Origin: Asterias rubens
Lineage: Eukaryota; Echinodermata; Asteroidea; Forcipulatida; Asteriidae
DNA: 64,000 nucleotides
Direction: 5' to 3'
Assembly (NCBI RefSeq): GCF_902459465.1
Contig: NW_022985711.1
Location: 62,001 to 126,000, forward strand
Shown: positions 12,307 to 24,179 of the stretch, piece by piece
How the letters are laid out: each line of letters begins with the position of its first letter
Position numbering within the stretch: the stretch's first letter is position 1
The notes under the pieces: generated by a model
Told to the model about the DNA's origin: nothing
The model's input: the letters and a program-made list of their open reading frames with translations, nothing else
Database searches by the model: none
Translations under genes and position numbers: made by a program

Positions 12307-12757
12307 CTGGCGCACGCGCACTTTTACATTGTTTGACATCAAAGAGATCTATTATCAATGACCTCATTTTAATTTGACCAATTAGAGTCCGTTTGGAGTG
12401 GTTGTCATGTGCTCATTTAATGCATAATTTTTAGGCAAAATACATTAAACGAATAATTATCATAAATAGCATGGAGATATATTTTTCACTGTGTTACTAC
12501 AGAAAATTATCACTAAAAACAAGAAACAAAACAAAACCCAAAAGACAGCCTTTTATAAATATAACCATATCCTTGAGAAATGTCTTGTTTAAAATAAAAT
12601 TCAGATGGAACTCTCACCAAGTTGATACAAAAACCAGTAGAAATACTAAGAAAATATCAAATAATGTATGCAAAATATGAAAGTGTTACGCAGAATTGTT
12701 GTATAGTAAAATAAAAAGAATTACAGTGCCTATGCTACAATAGAAAAAGTGTATTGC
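12307..12757. repeat. ~450-bp segment duplicated at 32809-33259
   Basis: From 'ctggcgcacgcgcac' to 'agtgtattgcttct' the two copies are almost identical and in the same orientation. The left edge coincides with the right breakpoint of the vWA segmental duplication (copy 1), making a chimeric junction. No terminal repeats or target duplication are evident. A 69-codon open frame inside (12471-12680) is not supported as a gene. Confidence 0.9.
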
Positions 12758-12759
12758 TT

Positions 12760-14570
12760 CTATTAATATTGGAGACCGCCGAGCTGTGCTAAGCAGCTAA
12801 AAGTGTAACGAAACTAACCATGGAATTGCCCATAAGCTTTGTTAATTCTACCATCATTATCTTCAAACCGTTTAAGTTTTATGTTATTATAGCTTATAAG
12901 TCTTGTGTAAATCTGTGGACATGTTTTGTGTCGTACAAAAACTACCAAAACCTTTAAAACTTGTTGTCGGCATTTGTTGTCAGGCGTATTGTCAGTTATC
13001 GTTACTATGTGCAATGGTTTTGGGTTTATATTCAGGTGGGTTTTTTCAGGGATGTGATTGGCTGTTGAAAAAAAAGGAGTTGTTTTGAGGATGGGGGTTT
13101 AAAAAAAAACTATTTCCGATTTAAAACGGACAAATCAAATCCCTGTTTTTCCGAATTCCGCTTGTAAAGTTGTAGCCGTCGATAAAGGTTTAGCTTCACC
13201 GAAGTTCATGCGCTCTGTATATATCCTATAGAGGGTTTGTTTATCTTTTATTTGAATAAAAAACCTTGTCATAACTTTCTTTGAAAATAAGTTCGGAGTG
13301 ACGCGATTGACTAGGTACAATGTTCGTCATACCTATAGCCGTAGGCCATGTCAGACAACTGGCAACCAAGGCCCACCGTCAATGAAACTTGGCCCCTTTC
13401 CTGCGACAATCTCTAACAAGAGAACACAAAAATTCACATTTATTTGAATGGTCGCATATATTTTTTTGAGATCGTTAGATAAAGTTTGGGAAATGACTCA
13501 TGATTTGCCAGTATGCACTGCATTTGGTTGCTTCATGTTGCCGTGTAAAAAGTTGCCTCATGTGACAAGGAATTCAACAGCAAACAGAGAATCTAGTGAC
13601 ATGGAAAAGCCGCTCCCGTTAATACATACCGGCTAAAAGTGCATGGTCACTCTAAACAATAATTCAATTCAAAGTTCTATAACTTTTTCTGTGACGTCAC
13701 TCAATTGATGAAAAAGTAGATTATTTTGACGAATTTACAGTCAATTAATTGTATATACGGGATCTACAGTTGAGTGTACAAAGTGATAGTTCAACTTGAA
13801 AATGAATCTTTCCCCAAATAACACGATGTGAAAAAAATCAGCTGTAAACATTTATTTCAATGTCCAAAAGCATTTACCAGTTAATCAAATTAATTTAGTA
13901 AAAGACGTAGTCCTAAGTTAGGACAAATAACTCGTCCTAAACTCGAGATAAGACTAATCTAACCCTGTTTTTGAAATCCCACCCGGAGCCTTGCACGTAG
14001 ATTGGGTTTTCAGTCCGGACTTTGATCGCGTTGGTTTTCCCCTTTGGGCATAAATATGGGTTGTTTCTATAAAAATGATTGATGTATTCTCGTTTTATAT
14101 TCATCCTGTCATTGGCGCTAACTGTGTCAATTAATGCGATACATCGAACCAGGACTGGAACTACAAACAAAAATTAGCATATCAATGCATCTGGCAAAGA
14201 TCCCGAACCCGGAACCAGACGTGTTTTTTTTCTTGAAACCACAGCAAAGACCACAAAGTGTGTTCGTGTACATAAGCACAACTATCCAACCAACGGGCCC
14301 CAAATCGACAACTGCGCCATCAGGGGTATTTAATCAAGAGTTGCAATAGTTTTGTCATCACTAATTTTGGAAGCCTCCTGATTAACGAAACCGCACTAAA
14401 GAACAGTCTTCAACTAACCATGGGGATAGGCTTGATAAAAGGTGGGTCTTTTGGCAAACAAACAAATTAATCTGCCTTTTTATTTTTCCAGTTCCCTCCT
14501 TTTGATTAACTTATTGAAACGATGATTGTTTGTATCATTCATTATGTTCTGTATAGCTTTTAGTGACTTT
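12760..14570. other. No recognised gene
   Basis: Mostly unique AT-rich sequence with a fragment of the 'gtcctaa..ttaggac' palindromic family near 13905-13980. Open frames are short and show no domain signature. Confidence 0.5.
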
Positions 14571-14962
14571 TAAAGCCAGTGGACACTATTGGTAATTTTC
14601 AAAGACCACTCTTCTCACTTGCTGTATCTCAACATAATATGCATAAAATAACAAACCTGTGAAAATTTGAGCTCGATTGGTCGTCGGAGTTGCGAGATAA
14701 CTATGAAAGAAACAAAAACATCCTTGTCACACGAAGTTGTGTGCTTTCAGATGCTTGATTTCGGGACCTCAAATTCTAAACTTGAGGTCTCGAAATCAAA
14801 TTCGTGGAAAATTACTTCTTTCTCGAAAACTACTCCACTTCAGAGGGAGCCATTTCTCACAATGTTTTATACTACCAACCTCTCCCCATTACTCGTTACC
14901 AAGTAAGGTGTTATGCTAATAATTATTTTGAGTAATTACCAATAGTGTCCACTACCTTTAAC
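14570..14962. mobile_element. ~390-bp palindromic element, GGCAGTGGACACT family
   Basis: The ends are 'taaagccagtggacactatt' and 'aatagtgtccactaccttta'. The family body is clear ('gacctcaaattctaaacttg', 'cagagggagccatttctcac'). Confidence 0.9.
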
Positions 14963-15159
14963 ATGAGGGCATAAGTAAGGCTCCAAATTCGCTTGACACA
15001 CATGTTTCTCCTGAAGACAGGCAGAGTATACTGTTCGAAACATCGATACCACGCCGGCACTTTTCAAAGCCAACACGCATACAAAAGAGATTTACACATT
15101 GTTGTACCCGCAAGTTTACTATTTTATAGGTTCTTCATATTATGTTTCTGAGTAAAGAA

Positions 15160-15665
15160 CTACTTTCAAAGCATTCTCTGTTTGAAGTGCTTGTCTGCAA
15201 AGTTGCTGAAATTGAACCAATCACTTCAGCTCACCTATATGTTTCTTAATACAGAATTTATCTCAAAGCATTCTGAACATAGTTGTCGCCAAACTCGCTT
15301 AGATCGAACCAGTCTCTTCACCAGACCTACATGCTTCTTACCACAGATTTAATCTTAAAGCATTCTGAGTTTGACCAAATTTTGTCTTCAAACTTGCTAA
15401 CATTAAACCAGTCGCTTCAGCTCACCCATGTTTCTTACTACAAAGTCGCTGAGAATCAGTAGTTTAACCACATACCATGTTACTTACGACACAGAATTAA
15501 TTTGAAAAATTGTTTTCAAACCTGCTGAGATTTAACCAATAGCTTCAGCACACCTATTTTATTAATACACTAAAATAATCTCAAAGCATTCTGATATATA
15601 TATATATTTAAATTGGCTTGCAACTTTCTGACATTAAAACAGTCGCTTGAGCACACCTATATTGC
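15160..15665. repeat. Diverged ~95-115-bp tandem repeat
   Basis: The words 'aaagcattctg', 'aacttgctga..ttaaacca' and 'cgcttcagctcacctat' recur about five times (starts near 15166, 15262, 15357, about 15470, 15583) with substitutions and length drift. It sits directly upstream of the first visible exon of vWA copy 2. Confidence 0.75.
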
Positions 15666-15700
15666 TGTTAAAGCCTTGAGCGTCACTGATAACGGATGCG

Positions 15701-15710
15701 CGTTATATAA
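15701..15710 (+). promoter_or_regulatory. TATA-like motif upstream of vWA copy 2
   Basis: 'ttatataa' about 60 bp before the first recognised exon. It could be a core promoter, but a good splice acceptor at 15770 competes with this reading because it implies an upstream exon. Confidence 0.25.
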
Positions 15711-15770
15711 CAAGCAACTATTATCTTAAAATAAAAAATATTTTGATCGTGTTTCTAAACTGTTTTGCAG

Positions 15771-16210
15771 TTGCCCTATTGGCATCTTTGATAGTCGCTT
15801 GCTTCAAGCAATCATCACTGGCTGGTACGGACAACACCATCCTCCCAGATGCCTTTGGTCCCGATGTCGTGGATGCCACCATCGGCAAGATAGCAATAGT
15901 TGAACAGGCCAGCCTACTCAAACCGCAGGACAGGATTCTGATTCGCATAGCATGGGTAGAAACGCAGTTCGGCACTGCACAGCTCACTCACCCTAACTAC
16001 TACGGTGGGATATGGCGTGTCGATCGTGCTATGTTTGATGTTACTGTGGGCATGTTCAACATGGACAGATACAGTGATATATTTGAGGCGATTTCAACTC
16101 ACCTGGGGATAATCTGGGTCCAGTCTACTTGGGAACACTGCCGCCAACCTTTGTACTCCGGTCTTGCTGCTCGTCTATTTCTTCACAACGCCAACCCGAT
16201 CATCCCACCG
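15771..16210 (+). CDS. vWA gene exon A: signal-peptide end and lysozyme-like domain
   Basis: The acceptor is 'ctgttttgcag' at 15770 and the donor 'ccaccg|gtaagt' at 16211. The exon begins with a hydrophobic run (ALLASLIVACF). It then carries a fold-like signature RIAWVETQFG..NYYGGIWRVDRAMFD and later ISTHLGIIWVQSTWEHCRQPLYSGLAARLF. From family memory this matches the lytic-transglycosylase-like module found before vWA domains in invertebrate secreted proteins. The Glu in AWVET is at the position of the catalytic Glu of SLT/lysozyme domains. Activity is unproven. Confidence 0.75.
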
Positions 16211-19200
16211 GTAAGTTGCATTGATATCGTGGCTATCAAAGGGTGTACGTTTGGTATCTCTCCCTGAATAAATGACAATAAAAACTTATTTCTTATAACA
16301 TAAGTCTCATGAATTGTGTACCCAGTGCATGGTGGTAGAGTTTAAAGGGGGTGCTATATTTGCTGTCATTTATTTCTGATATATGTATTGAACATCAATA
16401 AAATGTGTTTAGTTTTTCCCCCGACATATCTCACTTGCGTAATTAGCGAATAAGTCATGCCCCCCCCCCTTTTGTGGATTGTTACCGCCCCCCTACCATC
16501 GACGTCACGTCGGGAATTCAAACATATCGTCGGCAAGAAGAGTCTGGTCCCTAACTACACGCGCCTAGGTACCAGGCCACACAGTGCACACCTCTCTATA
16601 TGCACAGCCAGGGGGCCCGACGGCTCGGGTTACCGTCATGATGTCACGTTTATGCAAATGAAGGCTCCCTTTTAGGGGCGGGGTGGGTTCCCCTAGTCTC
16701 TTAAAAAACATTTTAAAAATACTTGCGCATTTAATAAAAAATATAAAAAAACATTTCAGGTTTAAAAAGTCATGTTTAATCGTTTAAATTATTTAAAAAA
16801 ACACTTCAGCCACTATTTAAAGCAAGACAGTCCTCCGCCGTGAGCGATTGGCAAAGCTTAGTGTACCAATTCCTTTTGTAGTTGCGGGGACGGTAGTTGG
16901 TTGGGTTTTTTGTTGGGGTGTGTGTGTGGTTGGTTTTTTACAGGTTTTGTTTTGCCCGTCTCGCTTTGATCTTTATATTTTATATGATGATGTATTGAAA
17001 TATGCATTGTTTTATGATTTCATTAATGTCTCATAAATATTAATTTGGAACAACAAGCAATTTTTTTTTAGAACCAACACAACTCGAAAGAAATTGATTG
17101 TGCATTGTTAAGATGATCAGAGCATACTGATCAAAACTGTGATTTGTCAACCATCAGCCCCAATTCCTTAGAGCTACTAAGCACACACATTTGCTTTGCA
17201 TGAAATTTCTTCCTTACCAACCAAATTTCCGTTTGTTGTTTATTATTGCTTGTTACTTGTATTCAGCTGTTTGCTTATCCTGAAAATGACGTGGAAATTT
17301 GGTAGGTTTTCCTGTTTTTATCAAGGAAGAAACATCATGCTAAGCAAATTTTTGTGCTGAGCAGCTCTATGAAATTGTGAAAATAGTTCTTTTCACAGAT
17401 CCAACACTCAAAAAGAGATTTACAAGTGATTTCTTTTGCTGTTTTTTCTAACTCTGTTACTACAGGGCTGGTCTGTGGAGCAACAAGCAATTTATTGGCG
17501 AGACAACTACCCACACGATCCTCCTACTGGTAATGTGACGTATTTTTCCGTAAGAGTCGCAGAATTACCAGGTAGGTTAATTACAACTGTAACAAGAGGG
17601 CGTTTTTGTTTTTGTTTTTTTCAAGGGGGTGATGATTTAAGAGGGCGATATATTTTTTTTTTTTCTTGTTCTTTTAGCAGAGGTGGCACTCTTTAGAATA
17701 AAATAATAAAACTTACAACAACTAAATCACAACTCTTATGTACATGACTCTCTGCAATGCATGTAAACCTCTCCCAACTGGCATTAGTGGAGATATCAAG
17801 TCCAAGGGGGCGAAGACTGATTTCATTTCAAAACATCTTTCCAGAGATAAAAATAAAACTTGCCTATCTGAGATTTTTGCGAGCTTCGCTGGTAAGTAAA
17901 GTTAAATGTACATTAGGCTGGTTATACATAACCTATTATACACGTCAACTTATTACACACGTCATCACGCGATTTATTTTATTAGATACTTTTCTTGAAA
18001 CTAATCGGGCATTTAAACAATCACAGTGTTACTATTTTAATTGTTGATTTTCTTTTATTTCACCAGGATGTACAAACAAGGGCATCGATTTGGTCTTTGT
18101 AGTTGACGGTTCTGGAAGTGTTGGATCAAGTAATTTCGAGACGTCCAAGCAATTTGTAAATGACGTTGTCGATTCATTTGAGATTGGTAGCGATCGCACA
18201 CGCGTTGGAGTCATTCAGTATTCCTCCTCTGTTAACATCGAGTTTCACTTGAACCAATACACGGATAAAAGTTCACTTCAACAGGCGATTAGTAGTATAA
18301 ATTACATAGGTGGAGGTACTAATACGGAGGAGGCTTTGAATGTCATGGTAGATGAAGGTTTCAAAGTTACAAACGGAGCCAGGGAGCTTGGTATTCCACG
18401 GGTGGCAGTTGTTCTAACAGATGGTCAATCACAAGGAGCTGACCGTGTCCGTGTGCCAGCAGACAGAGCCCGCGAAGAGGACATTACCATCTTTGCCATC
18501 GGTGTAACGGCAAACATAAATCAGGCTGAGCTGAACGCTATTGCAAACAAACCGAACGATACCTACGTGTTTGAGGTTAGCAATTTTGATGCTATCGCAA
18601 CAATCGGTGCTACACTCCAAGATACCGCATGTGATCGTAAGTATTTACCATGAATGTTTGGTCTATTAAAGGCAGTTGACACTATCGGTAATTACTCAAA
18701 ATAATTATTAGCATAAAACTTTTCTTGGTGACGAGTAATGTGGAGAGGTTGATGGTATAAAACATTGTGAGAAACGGCTCCCTCTGAAATGCCATAGTTT
18801 TCGAGAAAGAAGTAATTTTCCACGAATTTGATTTCGAGACCTCAGATTTAGAACTTGAGGTCTCGAAATCAACCATCTAAACGCACACAACTTCGTGTGA
18901 CAAGGGTGTTTTTTCTTTCATTATTATCTCGCAAGTTCGATGACCAATTGAGCCCAAATTTTTACAGGTTTGTTATTGTATGCATATGTGGAGAAACACC
19001 AACTGTGCAGGCTAGTCTTTGACAACTACCAACAGTGTCCACTGCCTTTAAAGGAACATTACATATTTCTTTGCTAACAAGTAATCCACCAGATTTACAT
19101 AAAAAAACTGAAGAAGTTTGCGATCGATCAGCCATCTGATGGGTCACGAGAACATAGTAAAAAACGATCGCGGTGCTGGGGCGCATACAGCTGCCACAGC

Positions 19201-20106
19201 CAGGAACACCGGGGCGAACCCCTTCTCTTTTCGATAAAAAGATGTGTCCAACGGTTTTACGTCCCATCCAAAGGACGAAGCAATGAGTAAATGTCTTGCT
19301 TAATTAAGGACAAAATTGTCACGGTTGGGATTCGAGCCCCCACGTTCTTGGCACACCGTTTTCCACGCTCCCTCTACGACACACAATTACTTCACTTGAT
19401 GTTGAACCCACACCCCGATGACCTAACCACTAGAACTTTAATCGGACGCTCTAAACAGCTCGACCATGAAACCCTTTTTTATTTTTTTTAAATAGTATTC
19501 AATGCTTAAGATTTGTTTGGGTTTTCAGAATCTGCAGAGCTGCCTCCACTCGCCGAGCTCAACGGTACAATCGGAGAAAACCAAGCACAGAACTTCGTTC
19601 AAGACATACCTCCAGAAGGTATTACCATTATTCTCCGAACAGCTAATGGTACCGTAGTCATGTATGGATCCACAACCCTCGAATTGCCCAACTCGGCCCT
19701 CAACGATTTCATACTGACAGCCATCGAAGGACAAGGCCCCGTGGAGATCTTCATTGGAGAAGGCTTCTTTGGTAGTTTGCTCGGCCGTAGACGACGTCAG
19801 GTATGACTTTGTAACCTTTCAACTGAAAATGTTTTCAAAGACCAGTATACTCACTTGGTGTTTTGTTTCCGAACCAAATATTTAACAGATTTGTACAAAT
19901 TTGGACTCAATTGGTCATCGAATTTGCAAAAGAAAAATGTAAGAAAAACATCCTTGTTGCATTAATACTTTGTGTGCTTTTGGATGCATAATAAAAGGCT
20001 TCAGCTGAATTGTTTTATTATTAATTTTTGATTGAGAAATTATCTTTTCTCAAAAAATACTTCACTTCAGAGAGAACCGTAAACAAAAATGCTCGATACA
20101 AAATAT

Positions 20107-20138
<32 letters not shown>

Positions 20139-20438
20139 CAGGTGCCTAATCAGAACGACACGAAAGCGAACAATGAAACAATCGGCAAACTGTATATCAG
20201 CATCAAGGGAAAGCAAGCAACCAATGTCTTCTCATTGGTTACAGCCGAGGGTGACGTCACCAAACCAGAAGCCACCGAACCGGGAACCACCCAACCGGAA
20301 ACTACCGAACCAGAAGGCACCCAACCCGACACCACCAAACCTGACAATGGCGTTGGCATAGTCACTACGACAGTGCCATACATTGCTCTGATCATCCTGA
20401 ATGCATTTATTACTGCTCGTTTGGCAATTGCACTTTAA
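15771..20438 (+). CDS. Lysozyme-like + vWA domain surface protein, copy 2 (intact)
   Basis: Five exons join in phase: 15771-16210, 17466-17571, 18067-18636, 19529-19800 and 20142-20438, with GT/AG borders and phases 0, 1, 1 and 0 at the successive junctions. They encode about 560 residues. The order is: end of a signal peptide, a lysozyme/lytic-transglycosylase-like domain, a vWA domain with MIDAS (DGSGS, the T of GGGTNT, TDG), a beta-rich domain ending GRRRRQ, a second short beta segment, a Thr/Pro-rich stalk and a hydrophobic C-terminus resembling a GPI or membrane anchor signal. No ATG is visible in the first exon: an in-frame ATA lies at 15731, or an upstream exon supplies the start. The domain order suggests a secreted or cell-surface adhesion or recognition protein. 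Function is inferred from domains only. Confidence 0.82.
16212..17149. other. Intron between exons A and B
   Basis: No gene seen. AT-rich, with a C-rich run near 16460 and a GC-richer island at about 16480-16680 whose open frame has no recognisable domain. Confidence 0.5.
17150..17378. mobile_element. Palindromic element, 'GGGCCCAATTTCATAGAGCTGCT' family, in intron
   Basis: Left arm 'cttagagctactaagcacac', right arm 'gtgctgagcagctctatgaa', with an inner inverted repeat 'accaaccaaatttcc' against 'ggaaatttggtaggt'. Related copies are numerous at 30-37 kb. Confidence 0.75.
17466..17571 (+). CDS. vWA gene exon B: end of lysozyme-like domain
   Basis: It encodes GWSVEQQAIYWRDNYP..TGNVTYFSVRVAELPG, the helix-rich end of the module that starts in exon A. 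The acceptor is 'gttactacag' and the donor 'ccag|gtaggt'. Entry phase is 0 and exit phase 1, matching its neighbours. Confidence 0.75.
18067..18636 (+). CDS. vWA gene exon C: complete von Willebrand factor A domain
   Basis: The exon encodes ~190 residues in a single block. The MIDAS motif is DGSGS in LVFVVDGSGSVG, the metal-binding Thr lies in GGGTNTEEAL, and the Asp in VVLTDGQSQG. The domain ends ITIFAIGV...ELNAIANKP..YVFEV, then a Cys. The acceptor is 'tttcaccag', the donor 'gatc|gtaagt'. A ligand-binding adhesion role is typical of the family; the ligand is unknown. Confidence 0.92.
18666..19052. mobile_element. ~385-bp palindromic element, GGCAGTGGACACT family, in intron
   Basis: Counterpart of the element at 8853-9224. 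It lies immediately 3' of the vWA exon donor and has intact ends. Confidence 0.88.
19070..19480 (-). mobile_element. tRNA-derived SINE (minus strand) in intron
   Basis: Counterpart of the copy at 9255-9650. It contains 'gggattcgagcccccac' (complement of a box B) and the shared body 'gcgaaccccttctctttt'. Confidence 0.65.
19529..19800 (+). CDS. vWA gene exon D: beta-rich domain ending in a furin-like site
   Basis: It encodes SAELPPLAELNGTIGENQ..FVQDIPPEGITIILRTANGTVVMYGSTTLELPNSALNDF and ends GSLLGRRRRQ. The alternating hydrophobic pattern suggests a small beta-sandwich, perhaps like pre-peptidase C-terminal domains (a guess). RRRR fits the furin consensus R-X-K/R-R. Entry phase is 1, exit phase 0. 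Confidence 0.8.
20108..20141 (+). promoter_or_regulatory. Expanded poly-T polypyrimidine tract at 3' splice site
   Basis: About 31 consecutive T run directly into CAG of exon E. Copy 1 has about 28 T (10272-10299). Copy 3 has a short mixed tract (about 26580-26601). The tract is part of the acceptor and behaves like a length-variable microsatellite. Confidence 0.8.
20142..20438 (+). CDS. vWA gene exon E: Thr/Pro stalk and C-terminal anchor signal
   Basis: It encodes KLYISIKGKQATNVFSLVTA, then a mucin-like stalk of (T/E)-P-x-T repeats, then GVGIVTTTVPYIALIILNAF and a short hydrophobic end with stop at 20436. Tail length and the small residues before it fit a GPI-attachment signal. A short transmembrane anchor is the alternative. 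The acceptor is preceded by a ~31-T run. Confidence 0.82.
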   Translation: MPNQNDTKANNETIGKLYISIKGKQATNVFSLVTAEGDVTKPEATEPGTTQPETTEPEGTQPDTTKPDNGVGIVTTTVPYIALIILNAFITARLAIAL

Positions 20439-21084
20439 ATCTAAACTAATTCGAGCTTTATCACGCTGCCACTATCTTGTTCATGTTTTAAAGTTAAAAG
20501 ATCATCATTTAAAGTCAACAATGAATAACAAAGTACTAGCGAAAATTTAAACAATAAGCAAAATGCAAACACACACCTATGGCAAAGACACACACCTCAC
20601 CAGCACCCACCCAGAAAAGAACAAAAAACGCACGCCGTACCCAGTCTCACAAAATACATTATTATTCCAATATTCAGCAACACTCACAAAACAAATTCAA
20701 GCAAACGCAAAAGAGCATTATAAAAAGTGTGGAGGGAGTTTGAGTGTTAAATTCAAGTACCCCCAGTATTTCCAGAGGCCGCAGAAATAACGTTTGTCTC
20801 ATGTGACTACAATAAAAGACACGACCAAATTTGGTTTTGTTGGGGGGCTGAAATGACTAGTTTTTTAGAGGGGTGTGGTATTATTTACAAAGTAAATAAT
20901 ACTAAAAGGTATTACTGTTTTTAATTTTAAGACATGTTTATATTTTCAGTAATTAAAAACTATTTTAAAGAGGTGTCGGTAGGAAATTATATTGTTTGGT
21001 ATTAAGTAGACTATGGTTTGGGGTTCAAGTTCAACATACCAAGTTCCAAGTGTGGGACTGGGGACAAAACGAAGTCCACATATT

Positions 21085-21237
21085 GGGCGTTCGTTTAGCT
21101 TCCCTGTGTCAACCCGCCCGGTGTGTGGTGGGGTTTTTTTCCAGGACGAACGTGGGTAAATATCTGCACACGTTCGTCCTGGGGAAAAAAACCGCCACAC
21201 ACCGGGGTCGACCCAGGGAAGCTAAACAAACGCACCC
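21085..21237. mobile_element. Palindromic MITE (AGCTTCCCTG family), copy-2 locus
   Basis: Same inner hairpin ('ccaggacgaacgtg') and arms as the element at 11727-11882. Confidence 0.85.
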
Positions 21238-21365
21238 ATATGATTATGTAGGGACTTGAAACACTATGTCGACTAACAATCGTCCACACACAGCTCTATG
21301 TTGCATCCACTTTATTATATGTGGGCATTTCTTGCTTCTGTAAGGAAAATCAGATTCTTCAACAC

Positions 21366-21570
21366 TGGGTGCGTTCGTTTAGCTTCCCTGGGTCGACCCC
21401 GGTCTGCCCCGGTACATTCGAATAGCTTTGACGGGGCTCACCCGGGTCAGCCCTCAGTGCCCTGCTTGTGGAGTGGGTCACTTGGGGCTGACCTGAGGTG
21501 CATGCCGTCTCCACGAGAGGGCGAGTGTGATCGTTCGGGGTCGACCCAGGGAAGCTTATCGAACGCACCA
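21366..21570. mobile_element. MITE with GGTGCGTTCG ends, copy-2 locus
   Basis: Counterpart of 12014-12217, nearly identical. Confidence 0.85.
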
Positions 21571-21765
21571 TATGTAACAACAATTGTGTGGAGTGTGGAA
21601 GTGTGGAAGTACACATAGTGTTTCAAGTCAACACTGTGCGGGCTTCTTTTTGTTCTCTCTCTCTCGCTCAGCATAATAAGTATTGTAAGGTGAAGGAAAC
21701 GAAGTTTGTAGTATTTTAGATTATACTGTTATTAGCAACAATGTAACTCCTATAACCAGCTCCTG

Positions 21766-22552
21766 ATGAAATCCAAGTCTCATAACTTCACCTCAAAGAT
21801 AGAGCAAAGTAACACTAAACAGCTGTTCCATGCCCAGTTCGTAAACAAACTCACTGCACCAACGTCACATCAAGCCCTCCCTGACAGTGAATCCAATCAA
21901 CAGTTGGCTTATGACTTTGGAAAGTTCAAGGTATTGTGTCTTCATTAGGATGATATCCTCTTCCTATACGGATAATGTGTCATCATGCAACTCTTCGTTC
22001 ATTGACTTTGATCCGGTATCAGAGGATGAAGTCCGTAAAACTATCCTAATAGAGAGTCCTCCCAAGTCCTGCAGCCTTGACCCGATAACCACCACTCTAC
22101 TCAAGGAATGCATCAACGAACTTGTTCCATTTATTACAAAACTTGTCAACCAATCACTAACTACTGGTATTGTTCCAAAGGCTTTTAAAATATCCCATGT
22201 TGGACCTGTATTGAAGAAACCTAGTCTGGATCGAAATGAACTAAAAAATTGTCGTCAAATTGCAATTCTGTTGTTTGTTGCGAAAGTTATGGAACGAATT
22301 GTTTCAAACCAGCTTCGACTGTATCTTGAGGAAAATTGCTTGAGCACAGTCAGCTTACAGACGTTTCCACTCAACCAGAGACTGCACTGCTTAAAGTATA
22401 TAATGATCTCCTACTGGCTGTTGACAAGGGTCAAGAGGCCATTTTAGTAATGCTAGACTATATTCGGCAGCGTTCGATACTATTAATCATATCACTCTAG
22501 TTGAGCGCTTTTACCACAGGTTTGGAATTGGCGGTACTGCATCGAAATGGTG
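21766..22552 (+). pseudogene. Non-LTR retrotransposon reverse-transcriptase fragment
   Basis: The fragment reads as the N-terminal part of an RT ORF: SFIDFDPVSEDEVRKTI, SPPKSCSLDPITTTLLKE, LVPFITKLVNQSLTTGIVPK, HVGPVLKKPSLDRNELKNCR and VMERIVSNQLRLYLEEN. A shifted frame continues with a 'VDKGQEA..' and 'LVERFYHRFGIGG' segment. Frameshifts occur near 21930 and 22370-22480. The 3' end is cut off at 22553 by a palindromic MITE. The style resembles CR1/L2-type elements; the clade was not tested. Confidence 0.85.
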
Positions 22553-22918
22553 TAAAGGCAGTGGACACTATTGGTAATTACTCAAAATAAGTATTATCAT
22601 AAAACCTTACTTGATTACGTGTAATGGGGAGAGATTGATAGTATAACACATTGTGAGAAACGGCTCCCTCTGAAGTAATGTAGTTTTTGAGAAAGAAGTA
22701 ATTTTCCACGAATTTGATTTCGAGACCTCAGATTTAGGATTTGAGGTCTCGAAAATTTCGAAATCAAGCATCTGAAAGCATACAACACCGTGTGACAAGG
22801 GTGTTTTTTTTTCTTCATTATTATCTCGCAACTTCGACGACCAATTGAGCTCAAATGTTCACAGGATTGTCATTTTATGCATTTATATGCCAAATTACCA
22901 ATTACCAATAGTGTCCAA
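22553..22918. mobile_element. ~365-bp palindromic element, GGCAGTGGACACT family
   Basis: It starts at 'taaaggcagtggacactatt' exactly where the RT frame stops and ends at 'aatagtgtcc'. It has either truncated the retroelement or been inserted into it. Confidence 0.88.
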
Positions 22919-23369
22919 ATGAACAAAAATTGCGGAAATCGGCAACTTCATTCCTAATTAAACTACAAAATTAAGCCAAGAAAAGCCATTGAAAACTACC
23001 GATGTTATAGAGACCTTGGTGTAAAATATTCCGACCGTTTTTACCCAGATGGCCGTTCGACCTCAAACCTCTACGGGTTTGTCAGTTTAATGTATTTTTT
23101 TGCCGTGTGAAAAGGGCTTTATTTGCACTAGTACTTCTTAGGTAAAAGTAGCAGGTATAATTATTGTCGTAGGTCCAGATCTCCGATAAAATGTAGCAAT
23201 GTTGGACAAGACTTTAAAAGGGACCCTGGACACTCCAAAAAATTGGACACACACGAGGTACATTTTGTAAAATTTTACAACCATGCTACAATTTAGCAAG
23301 GGAGCCTTGATTAAATTGCTCTCGTGTGAAAGGGGCTTAATTGTCTGCAAAGAATGTTCCAACGTCCAA

Positions 23370-23632
23370 AGTTTGTTTGTTTATATGATTTCCCGTCAAG
23401 CCGGAACTGGACAAACTTCCCGGTTTGCCGGGGACATAAACACCAAGTTTGCAACAGCCAATCTCTCTCATACAAATATCGGCTTAACGTCTATGGATAT
23501 GATTTGAACAATTCAATATACTACAATACTTATTCTAGTCATTGTGAAATCAGCGGTTAGATTGGTAGGATTCGAACCCATAACTTTTTGATCGAAAGTC
23601 CTGCAGTCTAATACTGAACCAAGATCTCACAA
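23370..23632 (-). mobile_element. tRNA-derived SINE, second family
   Basis: The right end has 'ggtaggattcgaaccca', the complement of a box B, preceded by 'attctagtcattgtgaaatc'. The same order of blocks occurs at 58720-59010. Confidence 0.65.
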
Positions 23633-23769
23633 ATGACAGGTTTTATACTTTTTTAACCTTGACAGCCCCGGCTGTCCAACTTGTAATCATTGTGTATATG
23701 TCTAAAGATCTAAAACAAAATAAAGACAATGACAAATATCTTTGAGAAAAAAAAAACTTGCATAATGAT

Positions 23770-24060
23770 ATCGTCCTTGGTCCTTGGTAATTACTCAAAA
23801 TAGTTGTTAGCGTGCAGAAAAAATACTTGGTAACGAGCAATGGAGAGCTGTTGATAGTACAAAACATTGTGAGAAACGGCTCCTTCTGAAGTAACGTAGT
23901 TTTTGAGAAAGAAGTAATTTTTAAATGAAATATTTGAATTGGATTCGAGACCTCAGCTAAATTCTCGAAATCAAGCATCTGAAAGCACACAACTTATGCA
24001 ACAAGGTTTTTTTTTTTTTTTCCATTATTTTCTCGCAACTTCGACGACCAATAGACCGAT
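23770..24060. mobile_element. Truncated GGCAGTGGACACT-family element
   Basis: The family body is present ('ggtaattactcaaaatag', 'gagaaacggctccttctgaa', 'gagaaagaagtaatttt'), but the right part decays into 'tctcgcaacttcgacgacca' without a clean end. Confidence 0.7.
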
Positions 24061-24179
24061 TGCGCTAAACGTCACAATACCTGTAATCTATATTATAACA
24101 GCGCTTAAATCGCATTGGCGCTGCCATGTTGTTTTCCCGTTAAATGGTGCCCGCACCCTGCTAAAATGATGCGTCGTGG

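Larger units (their letters stand above)
17918..21660. repeat. Segmental duplication, copy 2 of the vWA locus
   Basis: Nearly identical partner of 8118-12305, including both introns and the downstream MITEs. Against copies 1 and 3, about 470 bp of 3' flank is missing at about 20487. After about 21660 it continues like copy 3 (28035 onward: 'gcataataa..attgtaaggt'), whereas copy 1 switches to unrelated sequence. Confidence 0.9.
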